Positions 42,259 to 51,967 of a stretch of 64,000 nt of DNA are shown in pieces (positions within the stretch are counted from its first letter, which is position 1; every line of letters begins with the position of its first letter). Below the pieces are notes generated by a model. That model was not told the DNA's origin, searched no databases, and saw only the letters and a program-made list of their open reading frames with translations. The DNA is from Spirochaetales bacterium. Its GTDB lineage: Bacteria > Spirochaetota > Spirochaetia > JABEVK01. Made by a program: the position numbers and the translations under genes. The DNA lies in contig CANJXC010000013.1 of the NCBI GenBank assembly GCA_947478845.1, forward strand, positions 1 through 64,000, given 5' to 3'.

Positions 42259-42950
42259 CAAAAATATGTCTCTGTATGAATATGAGCTTCCTGCAAGCCC
42301 TTGTCTACTAAGATTTCGAAGGCTTCCATGATCATCCGCCCGTTGCCGCACAAGTAGGCCCGGTCAATGGTTCCAGGTTCGAGATTTGCCAGCAATGGTG
42401 TCAAGCGTCCCTTTTGTTGTCCTTGTGTTGGTTGCCAATCAGACGGAGGTGCCGAGACGCACAGAAGACGGTTGGAGGCCGGGCAAACCTCTGTGGCAAA
42501 GTCATCGGCAATCGAACGGACTCCGTGCAAAAGAGTGTAATCCAGAAGGGGACTGCTTCGCACGAACGACCGGAACGGCGCGATCCCTGTACCAGTCGCC
42601 ACCAACACCAGCTTCTCGAACGGGTGGGATTTGGCAAGCGTGAAACGGCCCTTCGGTGCCTCCACCTCAACCCGGTCTCCAGGTTCCAAACGAGACAGGC
42701 GCGGAGTTAGCTGTCCTCCTTCCACCACCCTGATAAGGATCTCTAACCAGGGATCATTCTCGCCCGAATAGAGGGAGTAGGCCCTGCCCTCGCTCCCGGG
42801 AAGGCTGATCTGCACGTGACGTCCTGCAATAACCGCGTCGTTACGACGCTCCAGACGAAGAACGAAGGAATCTGCCGATAGCCAGCGTTTGGCCAAAACC
42901 TGTCGCGGTAAAACGAGGTCAAACACCCGGTCTTCTGCTGGCGCGGACAA
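42258..42950 (-). CDS. Ferredoxin/flavodoxin-NADP+ reductase family protein
   Basis: The 230-residue flavoprotein has the FNR fold: FAD-binding RAYSLYSGE (RxYS), VEAPKGRFTL, then NADP-domain ATGTGIAPFRSFV, LLHGVRS and YLCGNGRMI, and a C-terminal aromatic stack ETYF. It would shuttle electrons between NADPH and a ferredoxin or flavodoxin. It overlaps the end of the heme A synthase-like gene by 32 bp and is coupled to the acyltransferase gene downstream. The partner protein is not encoded nearby. Confidence 0.87.
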   Translation of the reverse strand: MSAPAEDRVFDLVLPRQVLAKRWLSADSFVLRLERRNDAVIAGRHVQISLPGSEGRAYSLYSGENDPWLEILIRVVEGGQLTPRLSRLEPGDRVEVEAPKGRFTLAKSHPFEKLVLVATGTGIAPFRSFVRSSPLLDYTLLHGVRSIADDFATEVCPASNRLLCVSAPPSDWQPTQGQQKGRLTPLLANLEPGTIDRAYLCGNGRMIMEAFEILVDKGLQEAHIHTETYF

Positions 42951-43869
42951 GCCACGCTTTCAACCAGCAGCAGAAAGCTAAGGTAGCTGCTAGCAGGTGC
43001 AACGGTTTCACAACGTCGGCCGGAGGAAAAAAAACCATCACGAGACCCAAAACAGCCTGAGTAGCCACGCAAAGCCCGAGAAGAAGGCTCCAAGACCAAA
43101 GTCGTGGGGCTTGTGTGCGGCGTTTCCAGGCCGAGTAACCCTGCAGGCCACAAGCGGCAGCTAGAACTCCCGCGCTAACCCGGTGCAACGAGTCGACATG
43201 CCAGGGACTTGGTACAATTCCAGGGGCCGGAAGCTCATGAACCCAGCTCAGGTCATTTGCCTCGCGCACGAGGGCCCCCAAGTACAACTGCACTGGCATC
43301 GCCACGCTGGTGAAAACCAAAACTGCCAGAAACTTGGCGTCAACGGACTCGCGTTCATGCCCCTTGCGACGCAAAAGAAGCTCGCGTTCGTATAAAAGCA
43401 GCGCAAGGATGACCAAGGCCAAGGCTAAGTGGGCCGTGACGGCTGAAGGAGCTAAATAGGTCTCTACAACCCGGGCGCCGAGCCAGGCAACTAACGCCGT
43501 GAAAACAACGGCAAGTCCAGAAAGCACAGGAAAAACTAGTCCTTGGCGGACCCAAACGGACAATGCCAAACTAACAACAATCGCCAATCCCGCGAGCGCG
43601 CCGAGAAGTCGGTTGATGTACTCAATCCAAGTCTGTACCGCATCAAAATGGGCTAGTTGCCCCTGTACGGCAAAGCGGGTCTGGTAATCAGCCGGCAACT
43701 GCTCTACAGAGACCGGGGGAATCCAACAGTCGTAACACAGCGGCCAGTCCGGGCAACCCATTCCTGAGCCAGTTACTCGTACCGTTGCGCCAGCCACGAT
43801 GACCAGCAACACGAGAATCAACGAAACAGTAAGGGAAGCCTGGAAACGACGAAGACGGGCGGACACCAT
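42919..43869 (-). CDS. CtaA/COX15-type heme A synthase-like membrane protein
   Basis: The 316-residue protein has eight predicted transmembrane helices and the CtaA start GATVRVTGSGMGCPDWPLCY, with a cysteine pair (GC-PDWPLCYDC) in the first loop. Conserved histidines occur in YINRLLGAL-adjacent AHFDAVQTWIEYINR, VTAHLALAL, DSLHRVSAG and PLHLLAAT; these bind heme b. Heme A synthase converts heme O to heme A for cytochrome oxidases. No oxidase or ctaB gene is near, so the true role is uncertain. It is divergent from cimA (95 bp). Confidence 0.82.
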   Translation of the reverse strand: MVSARLRRFQASLTVSLILVLLVIVAGATVRVTGSGMGCPDWPLCYDCWIPPVSVEQLPADYQTRFAVQGQLAHFDAVQTWIEYINRLLGALAGLAIVVSLALSVWVRQGLVFPVLSGLAVVFTALVAWLGARVVETYLAPSAVTAHLALALVILALLLYERELLLRRKGHERESVDAKFLAVLVFTSVAMPVQLYLGALVREANDLSWVHELPAPGIVPSPWHVDSLHRVSAGVLAAACGLQGYSAWKRRTQAPRLWSWSLLLGLCVATQAVLGLVMVFFPPADVVKPLHLLAATLAFCCWLKAWLVRASRRPGV

Positions 43870-43964
43870 AGGGATGTGAATTTACTCTCACAAGCCTCGA
43901 TTGATCAACCATTGATTGACAAAACAGGGGGCCCGGGACTACTGTTTTTGCCCAAGGCGGCATC

Positions 43965-45557
43965 ATGGACAAGGTCTTTCTGTTCGACACCACCCTACGC
44001 GACGGGATGCAGGGAACCGGCATCAACTACACCCTCAAAGACAAGATTGAGATTGCGCGCCGCCTAGACGAAACAGGCTTGGATTACATCGAGGGAGGTT
44101 TTCCTCTCGCCAACGATAAAGAAGCCGAGTTCTTCCGAGTGTTGCGCCGGGAACCCCTAAGCCGAGCTCGCTTGGCTGCTTTTGGATCCACCCGCAAGCC
44201 CGGCAACAAGGCCCAAAGCGATGCACACATACAAGCGCTATTGGCTGCAGAAACTCCGGTAGTTGTCATTGTCGGCAAGGCTTGGCAACTACATGTCGAG
44301 ACGGTCCTAGCTACTACAGCGCAAGAAAACCTCGCGATGATCGACGATTCTATACGTACCCTCAAAAAAGAAGGTCGCGAAGTGATTTTCGACCTCGAGC
44401 ACTTTTTTGATGGTTGGAAAGTCCATCCTGAATACTCCCGCTCCATCCTCAAAACCGCCCACGATGCAGGAGCCGACTGGCTTGTTCCCTGCGATACCAA
44501 CGGTGGTACTCTGGTTAGTGAGGTGGATTCCGTCTACAAGGCTCTGGCGGGCACGGGCTGGCACCTAGGCGCCCATTTCCACAACGATCTTGGGGTCGGT
44601 GTAGCCAACTCACTTTGCGCCGTCGAAAATGGTGCCCGTCAGGTACAGGGAACCATCAATGGCTGGGGCGAACGGTGCGGCAATGCAAATCTGTGCTCCA
44701 TCGCGCCGAGCTTGAGCCTAAAAATGTCCTTTTCGGTCGGTCTCGACCTAGGACGTCTGACCGAACTTTCACGCTACGTCAGTGAAAAGGCCAACATGAT
44801 TCCGGACCGACGCCAGCCCTTCGTGGGAGAAGCTGCTTTCAGCCACAAGGCAGGCCAGCACGCCGATGTAATCCAGAAGGCACAGGACCTTCAAGTACCA
44901 GGCTTCACACGGGGCGGAATGATGGAGCACATGGACCCTTCGCTGGTGGGCAATACCCGGCGAATCCTTCTCTCGGAGCTTGCTGGCAAGTCTACGGTAG
45001 CCATGAAACTGGGTAAGTTCGGTACCTACGACAAGAACAGCAAGGAAGTGTCAGAACTGACCCGCCTGCTGAAGGAAAAGGAAAGCGCCGGCTACGAATA
45101 CGAGGCCGCCGAGGCCAGTTTCGAATTGTTGGTACTCAAGGTGCTTGGTAGGTACGAGCGCTTGTTTGAGCTCGACAACTACCATCTGGAAAGCTACAAG
45201 ACTTGGGACCGCGACAGCCAAACCGTTGGACGCATCTTTCTGACCGCACAAGGAAAGCGTTCGATGGGGGCTTCGGTTGGAGTCGGCCCCGTGGGTGTTC
45301 TCGACAAAGCCTTGCGCAATGCCCTAGAGGCTAGTTTTCCTTTTGTGAACTCACTGACGCTTACCGACTTCTCCGTCCGTGTGCTGAATGCCGACCAAGA
45401 GGCTTCAGACAGCCGAGTACGTGTGTTTATTAGCTGGACAGACGGCATCACCACCTGGGATACGGTAGGCGTTCACGAGAACATTATCGAAGCCTCGTGG
45501 CAGGCACTGGTGGACAGCTTCGAATACTATTGGTTGGTTATTTTCCAAGCTCGCTGA
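43965..45557 (+). CDS. cimA: (R)-citramalate synthase CimA
   Basis: The 530-residue enzyme condenses pyruvate with acetyl-CoA to citramalate, opening the threonine-independent isoleucine route. The HMGL-like catalytic barrel starts FLFDTTLRDGMQGTGINYTL and has GAHFHNDLGVGVANS, GTINGWGERCGNANL and FSHKAGQHADVI. A LeuA-type regulatory domain follows (about 375-530), where isoleucine would bind. It is closer to CimA than to LeuA or HcsA. AAGGCGG is just upstream of the ATG. It overlaps the facing PFK gene by 20 bp. Confidence 0.9.
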   Translation: MDKVFLFDTTLRDGMQGTGINYTLKDKIEIARRLDETGLDYIEGGFPLANDKEAEFFRVLRREPLSRARLAAFGSTRKPGNKAQSDAHIQALLAAETPVVVIVGKAWQLHVETVLATTAQENLAMIDDSIRTLKKEGREVIFDLEHFFDGWKVHPEYSRSILKTAHDAGADWLVPCDTNGGTLVSEVDSVYKALAGTGWHLGAHFHNDLGVGVANSLCAVENGARQVQGTINGWGERCGNANLCSIAPSLSLKMSFSVGLDLGRLTELSRYVSEKANMIPDRRQPFVGEAAFSHKAGQHADVIQKAQDLQVPGFTRGGMMEHMDPSLVGNTRRILLSELAGKSTVAMKLGKFGTYDKNSKEVSELTRLLKEKESAGYEYEAAEASFELLVLKVLGRYERLFELDNYHLESYKTWDRDSQTVGRIFLTAQGKRSMGASVGVGPVGVLDKALRNALEASFPFVNSLTLTDFSVRVLNADQEASDSRVRVFISWTDGITTWDTVGVHENIIEASWQALVDSFEYYWLVIFQAR

Positions 45558-46872
45558 GCATGGTGACCGGTTGACGAGTAGCTTCGATCACGTCGCGCCA
45601 CAAGCTGCCTTCAGGGTTAACGTAGTTTCGGTTGTAGGTGGCCATCTTGATTGGCACATGGACGAACTTGTTGCTCCATAGCGAGACCAGCATCTTGGTG
45701 CGCCCGGTCATTGCGGCGTGCACCGCATTGGCTCCCAGGCGAGCACAATACAGCGAATCATTGGGTTCGGCTGGCGCCGACCGGATGATGTAACTAGGGT
45801 CGATGTAGCGCAGGTTGATTTCCATCTTCTGTGTACGAAAAAACTCACTTATTTTGTCTCGGAGAAATACTCCGATATCGCCTAGGCGGCGGTTTCCCGA
45901 CGCATCCTTCTCTTCTGATCGCGCGAGGTACTTTTGACCTGCCCCCTCGGCCACAACGATCACGGCGTGCTTGCGCGCCTGCAGCCTTTTTTTCAGGGCC
46001 TCCAGGAACCCTGAGGGACCTCCTAAGTCGAAATCGACCTCGGGAATAAGCACAAAGTTGACTTCGGTTGAAGCCAGCGCGGTGTGGCTGGCAATGAATC
46101 CGGAATCGCGACCCATCACCTTGACCAAGCCAATTCCATGGATGGCGGAATCGGCCTCAACATGGGCTCCGGTAACAACCTGCACCGCCTTGCTGACGGC
46201 CGTCTCGAAACCAAAAGACCTCTGGATAAAACTCAAGTCGTTGTCGATGGTCTTGGGAATCCCGACCACAGTGACCTTCAGGTTGCGGCGCTCAATTTCT
46301 TCGGCAACAGCAAGGGCACCCCGCTGGGTTCCATCACCTCCGATGGTGAACAGGATGTTGAGGTTCATTCGCTCAATGGCGTCCACCACAGCCGGAGTGT
46401 CGTTTCCACCGCGACTCGAGCCGAGCATGGTGCCACCAATTTTATGGATATCATCGACGATGTCAGGATTCAGTTCGATTACCGGAAAGTTGTATTCAGG
46501 TAGAAAACCTTTAAAACCATATTGAATCCCGGTGATGCGACGCACGCCATAGCCGTACCAAAGGTTGCGCACGAGCGACCTAATTACATCGTTGAGGCCG
46601 GGACACAGGCCCCCGCAAGTGACAATAGCAGCGTGTACATGGTTGGGGTTGAAGTAAATCTTTGGCCGCGGACCAGCTTTTTCCATCATTGTCCCCTTTC
46701 CCTGGGGAAGACTCTCCCGTCCCTTGTGGGCATAGACATCCCAAATAATGTACTGGTCGTCCTCAACGTAGTTGCTGTGTTTGAGTCCGGTTGAATCAGC
46801 ATACTTGAGCGGATTGGGAAGCTTGCATTCTCCCAGAGTGTCAATGGTGAAATCCAGTTCTTGCTCGGTCAT
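45538..46872 (-). CDS. pfkA: 6-phosphofructokinase, probably ATP-dependent (group-X type)
   Basis: The 444-residue enzyme has TIGGDGTQRGALAVAEEI, with Gly at the site that selects ATP (GGDGT), and GIPKTIDNDL with Lys at the second site, as in trypanosomatid and treponemal PFK. It also has TCGGLCPGLNDVI, KVMGRDSGFIA and an extended N-terminus of about 80 residues. The mix suggests use of ATP within the PPi-PFK lineage, but assay is needed. It differs clearly from the PPi enzyme at 37647. It is divergent from glgX (84 bp). Confidence 0.88.
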   Translation of the reverse strand: MTEQELDFTIDTLGECKLPNPLKYADSTGLKHSNYVEDDQYIIWDVYAHKGRESLPQGKGTMMEKAGPRPKIYFNPNHVHAAIVTCGGLCPGLNDVIRSLVRNLWYGYGVRRITGIQYGFKGFLPEYNFPVIELNPDIVDDIHKIGGTMLGSSRGGNDTPAVVDAIERMNLNILFTIGGDGTQRGALAVAEEIERRNLKVTVVGIPKTIDNDLSFIQRSFGFETAVSKAVQVVTGAHVEADSAIHGIGLVKVMGRDSGFIASHTALASTEVNFVLIPEVDFDLGGPSGFLEALKKRLQARKHAVIVVAEGAGQKYLARSEEKDASGNRRLGDIGVFLRDKISEFFRTQKMEINLRYIDPSYIIRSAPAEPNDSLYCARLGANAVHAAMTGRTKMLVSLWSNKFVHVPIKMATYNRNYVNPEGSLWRDVIEATRQPVTMLSELGK

Positions 46873-46956
46873 GGTGTCTCCGGAGGGTCAATGTTCATCC
46901 CCATTGTCTCCCCAACCGTGCTTGCGTGCAAGGGTGCGATTGGTGATACTCTCAGA

Positions 46957-49059
46957 ATGATTCTGACCGAACCAGGCAGTCCATACGTCCTCGGGGCAAC
47001 CCTCGGTGAGCGAGGTTGCAATTTTGCCCTTTTTTCTAAAAATGCCACTGCCGTAGAACTTCTGCTTTTTTCAGACTCAGACCCTGCAAACCCCACTTAT
47101 CGCTTTGCTTTCGACAGTGTGGTGAATAAGACCGGCGATATTTGGCACCTCTTCGTTCCCGGAGTAGAAGCGCGACAGCTCTACGGTTACGCCCTTGACG
47201 GACCCTGGATCCCTCAAGGGCCAGGCCACCGGTTCAACCCTGACAAGCTCCTTCTCGATCCCTATGGCAAAGCGGTGGTAGGGTACCATGACTGGAACCA
47301 AGCCCAAGCCTATTCCTATGACTGGTACGACCCCAGCGGCGACCTTAGCCTCTCCCGAAGAAATAATTTCGCCACCGCGGCCAAGTCGGCCGTAGTGGCA
47401 CCCAACAGTTTTGACTGGCAACGAGACAAGCCGCTCGGGATCGCTCTCAAAGACTCTGTCATCTATGAGGCCCATGTTAGAGGCCTCACCCGTGACCCTT
47501 CAGCTGCTGCACAAGCACCAGGGACCTTCCGCGGTTTGCTAGACAAGATTTCTTACCTCAAAGACCTGGGTATCAACTGCATTGAACTGATGCCGATCCA
47601 CGAGTTCAATCCCCGCGAAAACACCCGAACCAACCCGGAATCCGGCGAACCTCTTGTGAACTTTTGGGGCTATTCGACGATGAACTTCTTTAGCCCGGCA
47701 GCCTGGTACGCTTCCGATGGGGACGGACGGACCGCTGTAGACGAGTTCAAGTCCTTGGTGAAGGCGCTCCACGAGTCGGGAATCGAGGTCATCCTTGACG
47801 TCGTGTATAACCATACAGCCGAGGGAAACGAATATGGTCCTACCTTCTGCTTCCGAGGCATAGACAACTCCATCTACTACATGCTCGAAGATGGTCGGCA
47901 ATACAAGAATTATTCGGGTTGTGGCAACACGCTGAACTGCAACCACCCTGTTGTCCGCAGGCTCATTCTCGATAGCCTGCGCTATTGGGTGGTCGACATG
48001 CATGTCGACGGCTTCCGTTTCGATCTGGCGGCCATTCTTGGTCGCGGCGGCGAAGGAGAATGGATTCCCAATTACTCGGTGCTCAACGACATAGCCAAAG
48101 ACCCAATCTTGAGCCGCAGCAAAATCATCGCCGAAGGTTGGGATGCCGCGGGCTTGTTCAAGGTCGGAGAGTTTCCGCCAGGCTGGGCCGAATGGAACTC
48201 GCATTTCCGAGACGACATGCGGGCTTTGGCTAAGTCCGATCCCGGCCTTTTGCCTCGCGCCGCCACTCGACTCGCAGGCTCCTCAGACTTGTTCCATTTG
48301 GGCAGCCGGCGCCCCTACCACAGCATCAATTTCATCACCGCCCACGATGGCTTTACTCTAGCCGATCTGGTGGCCTATGGCGCCAAGCACAACTGGCCTA
48401 ACGCCGAGAAGAACTTGGACGGTAATTCCCACAACTTCTCCTGGAATTGCGGGGTGGAAGGCCCTACTCGCGACTTAGGAGTTCTTGAGGCGCGACGAAA
48501 GCATCGTCGCAATTTAATGAGTCTTCTGCTCCTTTCACAAGGCACCCCCATGCTCCACGGCGGAGACGAGCTTGGCATGAGCAAAATGGGCAACAACAAC
48601 ACCTATTGCCACGATAACCGTCTGAACTGGATCAACTGGGAACTTCTGGACTCGCAACCGGACTTCCATGCCTTCACCCGCTTTCTCATTCACTTCCGCC
48701 ATCGCCACCCGGCCCTTCGCCGCGACACCTTTTTCAGGGGAGGCAACGACATTGAGTGGCGCGACACCGAAGGGAACTGGCCTGATTGGACCTCTTCGGT
48801 TCTCACTCTCGCCGCATTGATTCGAGGCCACCGCAAGGCGACGCTGGCCCTCAAAGACGACAACGACCTTTTTCTGGCTCTGAACTTCCACTGGGAACCG
48901 AGAACCTTTCAGATTCCCCAGGCCAGCGAAGGACGCCGTTGGGTCTCTGTGATCAATACGGCCCATGATCCTGGGTTTTCTGACCAAACGAACAGCCCGT
49001 CTCAGGTCGGTTCCATGTTGCTCGAGGCCCGCACGATTGCTGTTTTGGTGGAGTCCTAG
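46957..49059 (+). CDS. glgX: Glycogen debranching enzyme GlgX (isoamylase type)
   Basis: The 700-residue glycoside hydrolase family 13 enzyme has an N-terminal CBM48 domain (about 10-115: YVLGATLGERGCNFALFS) and the catalytic barrel. The four conserved regions are VILDVVYNHTAEGNE, VDGFRFDLAAIL (nucleophile Asp), IAEGWDA (acid Glu) and NFITAHDGFTL (transition-state Asp). It cleaves alpha-1,6 branches of glycogen. Start at 46957 fits the CBM48 alignment; upstream GTG codons are possible. It is divergent from the PFK gene, which fits use of glycogen sugar through glycolysis. Confidence 0.92.
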   Translation: MILTEPGSPYVLGATLGERGCNFALFSKNATAVELLLFSDSDPANPTYRFAFDSVVNKTGDIWHLFVPGVEARQLYGYALDGPWIPQGPGHRFNPDKLLLDPYGKAVVGYHDWNQAQAYSYDWYDPSGDLSLSRRNNFATAAKSAVVAPNSFDWQRDKPLGIALKDSVIYEAHVRGLTRDPSAAAQAPGTFRGLLDKISYLKDLGINCIELMPIHEFNPRENTRTNPESGEPLVNFWGYSTMNFFSPAAWYASDGDGRTAVDEFKSLVKALHESGIEVILDVVYNHTAEGNEYGPTFCFRGIDNSIYYMLEDGRQYKNYSGCGNTLNCNHPVVRRLILDSLRYWVVDMHVDGFRFDLAAILGRGGEGEWIPNYSVLNDIAKDPILSRSKIIAEGWDAAGLFKVGEFPPGWAEWNSHFRDDMRALAKSDPGLLPRAATRLAGSSDLFHLGSRRPYHSINFITAHDGFTLADLVAYGAKHNWPNAEKNLDGNSHNFSWNCGVEGPTRDLGVLEARRKHRRNLMSLLLLSQGTPMLHGGDELGMSKMGNNNTYCHDNRLNWINWELLDSQPDFHAFTRFLIHFRHRHPALRRDTFFRGGNDIEWRDTEGNWPDWTSSVLTLAALIRGHRKATLALKDDNDLFLALNFHWEPRTFQIPQASEGRRWVSVINTAHDPGFSDQTNSPSQVGSMLLEARTIAVLVES

Positions 49060-49098
49060 AATGAGGATATCAGGCTGGTGTCCAAACCGAGACAGCGA

Positions 49099-49662
49099 TC
49101 ACGTCGCAGACCCGAAAAGATCCTGCTGTATCGACAAAATAAGTTCTACCTCACCTTGGGTGGCTCCGGTAAGACTGGCTATTTCACGGGGCGATTTTCC
49201 TTCTAGGCGAAGATCCACCACACGCTGTTTGAGCGGTTTGGGCGGGGCAGGCTGACTCAAAACTGGCTGGGGCGCGGCGATATCAGAAACTTCCGGCGAT
49301 GGGGCCAAAGCATCAGGACCAAGTGTTACGGTCGGGGTTTCAACAGGGGGCTCGGGAAGAGCGCGACGCATCTGCGAATAAACTTCCGAGGCACGGTCCC
49401 GACGCTCGAGCTCGCGTTGCAACACGATGGCTCTTTGGTCTGCCTTGCCCAAGAGTACCTCCATCTCCGCGATGCGGGACTCGAGCACTCCGATGTTCCG
49501 TTCGGCCGAGAGATTGAGTTCCCTCACCATGGCGTCAATTTCGGTCTGCACATTTTTGAGCAAATCAGTCGCGTTGAGTTGCTGCTCTATTCTCCCCCGA
49601 AGGTAAACAAACAACAGAAACTGAACCAGCGTAGACAGCAAAAGAGTGATAAGGAGATCCAT
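49099..49662 (-). CDS. Membrane-anchored coiled-coil protein in the flagellar operon
   Basis: The 187-residue protein has an N-terminal transmembrane helix (about 1-20), a coiled-coil (about 25-95, RIEQQL ... VLQRELERR), a Pro/Ala-rich linker and a C-terminal helix-turn-helix-like motif (about 145-180: RVVDLRLEGKSPREIASLTG). The build is like DUF6115-type proteins found near flagellar genes. Its role is not known. It is the last gene of the minus-strand flagellar operon (2 bp after the small gene at 49665). Confidence 0.65.
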   Translation of the reverse strand: MDLLITLLLSTLVQFLLFVYLRGRIEQQLNATDLLKNVQTEIDAMVRELNLSAERNIGVLESRIAEMEVLLGKADQRAIVLQRELERRDRASEVYSQMRRALPEPPVETPTVTLGPDALAPSPEVSDIAAPQPVLSQPAPPKPLKQRVVDLRLEGKSPREIASLTGATQGEVELILSIQQDLFGSAT

Positions 49663-49664
49663 GG

Positions 49665-50000
49665 CTATCCTGTCAGGTCGATGTGCTTCCCAAGGCGCGG
49701 GTCTTTAAAGCCTTCAGCTGGCTCTTCTTCGTTGTCAGTTTCAGGTTTCTCCCCTTGCAGAAGCTGACGCTTACCACCATTGCCACGGGCATCGGCTTTG
49801 ACCTTGTTTCGGTTTCCGTCGGTTGTTTGGGCACCCGTCTCCGCTTTGTTCACCGAATGGCGCATCAGCTCGTCTTCCTTGGAAAGCTTTTGAGCCTCAG
49901 CGAGTTGCTGGTTATGCACGTTGTCGCGGTTTTGGGCCTGTTCCTTGCCAACCTTTTCGAGGTTCATATACATGGTTTGGAGGTCGAGCGGACGAATCAT
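49665..50000 (-). CDS. Small hydrophilic protein in the flagellar operon
   Basis: The 111-residue protein is highly charged and mostly disordered, with MIRPLDLQTMYMNLEKVGKE at the start and an acidic tail ending GKHIDLTG. I do not recognise a family; similar small proteins sit next to FapA in other spirochaete flagellar operons. Its ATG overlaps the fapA stop (49997-50000) and its stop is 2 bp before the next gene, so it is co-translated. It has no signal peptide or membrane segment. Confidence 0.6.
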   Translation of the reverse strand: MIRPLDLQTMYMNLEKVGKEQAQNRDNVHNQQLAEAQKLSKEDELMRHSVNKAETGAQTTDGNRNKVKADARGNGGKRQLLQGEKPETDNEEEPAEGFKDPRLGKHIDLTG

Positions 50001-51967
50001 TGCAGGAACTCCTCTTCTTCAATTTCCTCATATTTTACGGTACGGATGAGGTTTCCATCCCTTACAAAGGTCACAGAATTGTATTCTCGGATGATTTCGA
50101 GGGAAACATCTCGAATGATCATCCGTGCCCCGGGATAAACCAGCCCCGAGCAAGAAATCTTTCCAGACGTCGTCAAATCTTCAACCTCCTGACGTCGCCT
50201 CTCCAATTGGGCCGTGATTTTGGCCAGCTGCACCTTCATTTGGCCAGCTTTTGCCACAAGGTCCTTTTTCATGGCAGCTTTGTCGGGTGGGAGGATCTTC
50301 ATCACGCGCTCTTGCTTGATCAGTGACTGAAGATTGAGGTTGACCTGGGTGAAGATCTTACTCACAGCCTCGGTTTGCTCGTTGAGCTTTTCCATCTCGG
50401 CCTTGACGGCTGGGTCGATTCCGACTTCCAAAACCGTTTCACCTGAACCAATAGCCCCGAAACTGCTGGCATTGATTTCCTCGGTCGCACGAAGATAACC
50501 TCCAACAACCTTAGCCCGTTTGCCCTTACAGAGGATTTTTTGGCCGGCAATGACGCGGGAATGCAGGATACCATCCGATACAAGCACAAAGCCGCCAGCT
50601 TCGGCCGTGGCGTTTTGGATGAACTTGGAAAAAATGTTCTGGCCGGCCTGAACCTTGCCTTCTCCGCCACCGTTGATGCCCTGATGAACTACGATATCGG
50701 CGTGGGTCTCTAGAATGGCTTTACCAACGTTTCCCATCACTTCGATGTTGCCTACGGCCTTCACAGTAAACCCATCGGCAACACTCCCTCTGACGATAAT
50801 GCTACCCAAAAAGTTGATATTCCCAACTGAGGTGTCCACATCTCCCGGGATAATCATCACCGTCTCTACCGTGATTTTTCCCTGCAGGATCATCACCTGA
50901 CCGTCGGCAGTACTGATAACCCGCAAGCCGTCTTTTGATAAAGTCACGTTGTTGCCCAGATCAAAGTTATAATCTCGGCCATCTTTGGCGGGAAGAACGC
51001 GACCGGTCACAGTCTTTCCTGGGACCCCCTTTTGAGCAGGGTCTTTCTTGGCCAATTCCTCACCTTTGAGGACATTTCGAATCGCGTTGAGTTCTTTGAA
51101 GTCAACTCTTCCTTCAATCTCCTTGGGACGAATCTTCACTTGAGTATCAAAGAAGTACGAGATTTTGGCGTCGTTCCCATTCACGGGACGCAGGCCCTGT
51201 GCCAACGTAATTTTTTGGTTGTAAACCGGCATGTCAACCAGGTTCGAAGCTTCCTTTTCCAGCAACCCGAACACGACGCCCTGATACTTGAGGTTTGCCT
51301 GGAGCTCATCCACAGACAGTTCCGCGCCGCCTTTGCCCTTAGGCGGAGTCAACGAGACGACGGCCGACATTTCCGAGTCGATCAGGTCGATCTGAATTAC
51401 CGTATCGTTGTTTGGATCATGATCGTACTCAGCCACTTTTCCGTAGGTTCCGGTCTGCAGCTTAACAGCACCTCTGACAACTTGCCGGTTAAGGTCTTTC
51501 GCGCCATGCATATGGAGCTCAGTCAACGCCATTTCCTCTGTGACCGGCGCGCCTTCACCGATCGGTGCAGTGACCTTCAGAAAAACACCATCGGGCCAAA
51601 GCCGGACGAAAACCCGGCCAGGCTCTTCTTGTAAGGTGATTTCTGACGCGCCATCCAGATCGGGAAGAAAGTTCTCTTGCTCACCGACTTTGGCCTTAAC
51701 TTTTCCGGCTCCCTCGTAGGCGAGAATTGTCCAAGGCTTTCGGCCCATACCAAGCACGCCCGGCGAACCTTTTTGAATTATGTCAAACTCTACCCGTTTG
51801 ACGGGAATTGCCAGTTCCAGCGCAGCCGAGGCTAGGGCCTCGCCTAGTGAAGTGCCTGTTACCGAAACCGAACGGATGTTACGGTCTTCTTCGGCTTTCT
51901 GGCGCATGAAATCCTTCAACTGTTCGAGGGTAACCACACTAACCTCAGAAGATGCCCTTACGGGCAT
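49997..51967 (-). CDS. FapA family (DUF342) protein
   Basis: The 656-residue protein has an N-terminal Jag-N-like segment (about 30-70, KGSPGVLGMGRKPW), a DUF342 domain and a central right-handed beta-helix (about 355-500, e.g. NFLGSIIVRGSVADGFTVKA), followed by a C-terminal coiled-coil (about 525-610). DUF342/FapA proteins occur in flagellar gene sets of spirochaetes and Gram-positives and are thought to be polymerising scaffolds; function here is inferred. The ATG at 51967 is in whiG; a GTG at 51937 near GAGG is an alternative. Confidence 0.83.
   Translation of the reverse strand: MPVRASSEVSVVTLEQLKDFMRQKAEEDRNIRSVSVTGTSLGEALASAALELAIPVKRVEFDIIQKGSPGVLGMGRKPWTILAYEGAGKVKAKVGEQENFLPDLDGASEITLQEEPGRVFVRLWPDGVFLKVTAPIGEGAPVTEEMALTELHMHGAKDLNRQVVRGAVKLQTGTYGKVAEYDHDPNNDTVIQIDLIDSEMSAVVSLTPPKGKGGAELSVDELQANLKYQGVVFGLLEKEASNLVDMPVYNQKITLAQGLRPVNGNDAKISYFFDTQVKIRPKEIEGRVDFKELNAIRNVLKGEELAKKDPAQKGVPGKTVTGRVLPAKDGRDYNFDLGNNVTLSKDGLRVISTADGQVMILQGKITVETVMIIPGDVDTSVGNINFLGSIIVRGSVADGFTVKAVGNIEVMGNVGKAILETHADIVVHQGINGGGEGKVQAGQNIFSKFIQNATAEAGGFVLVSDGILHSRVIAGQKILCKGKRAKVVGGYLRATEEINASSFGAIGSGETVLEVGIDPAVKAEMEKLNEQTEAVSKIFTQVNLNLQSLIKQERVMKILPPDKAAMKKDLVAKAGQMKVQLAKITAQLERRRQEVEDLTTSGKISCSGLVYPGARMIIRDVSLEIIREYNSVTFVRDGNLIRTVKYEEIEEEEFLQ

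Noticed and set aside
51032..51634. Open frame of 200 codons opposite the FapA gene
   Set aside because: The FapA frame is well supported; the opposite frame has no start signal or recognisable domain.
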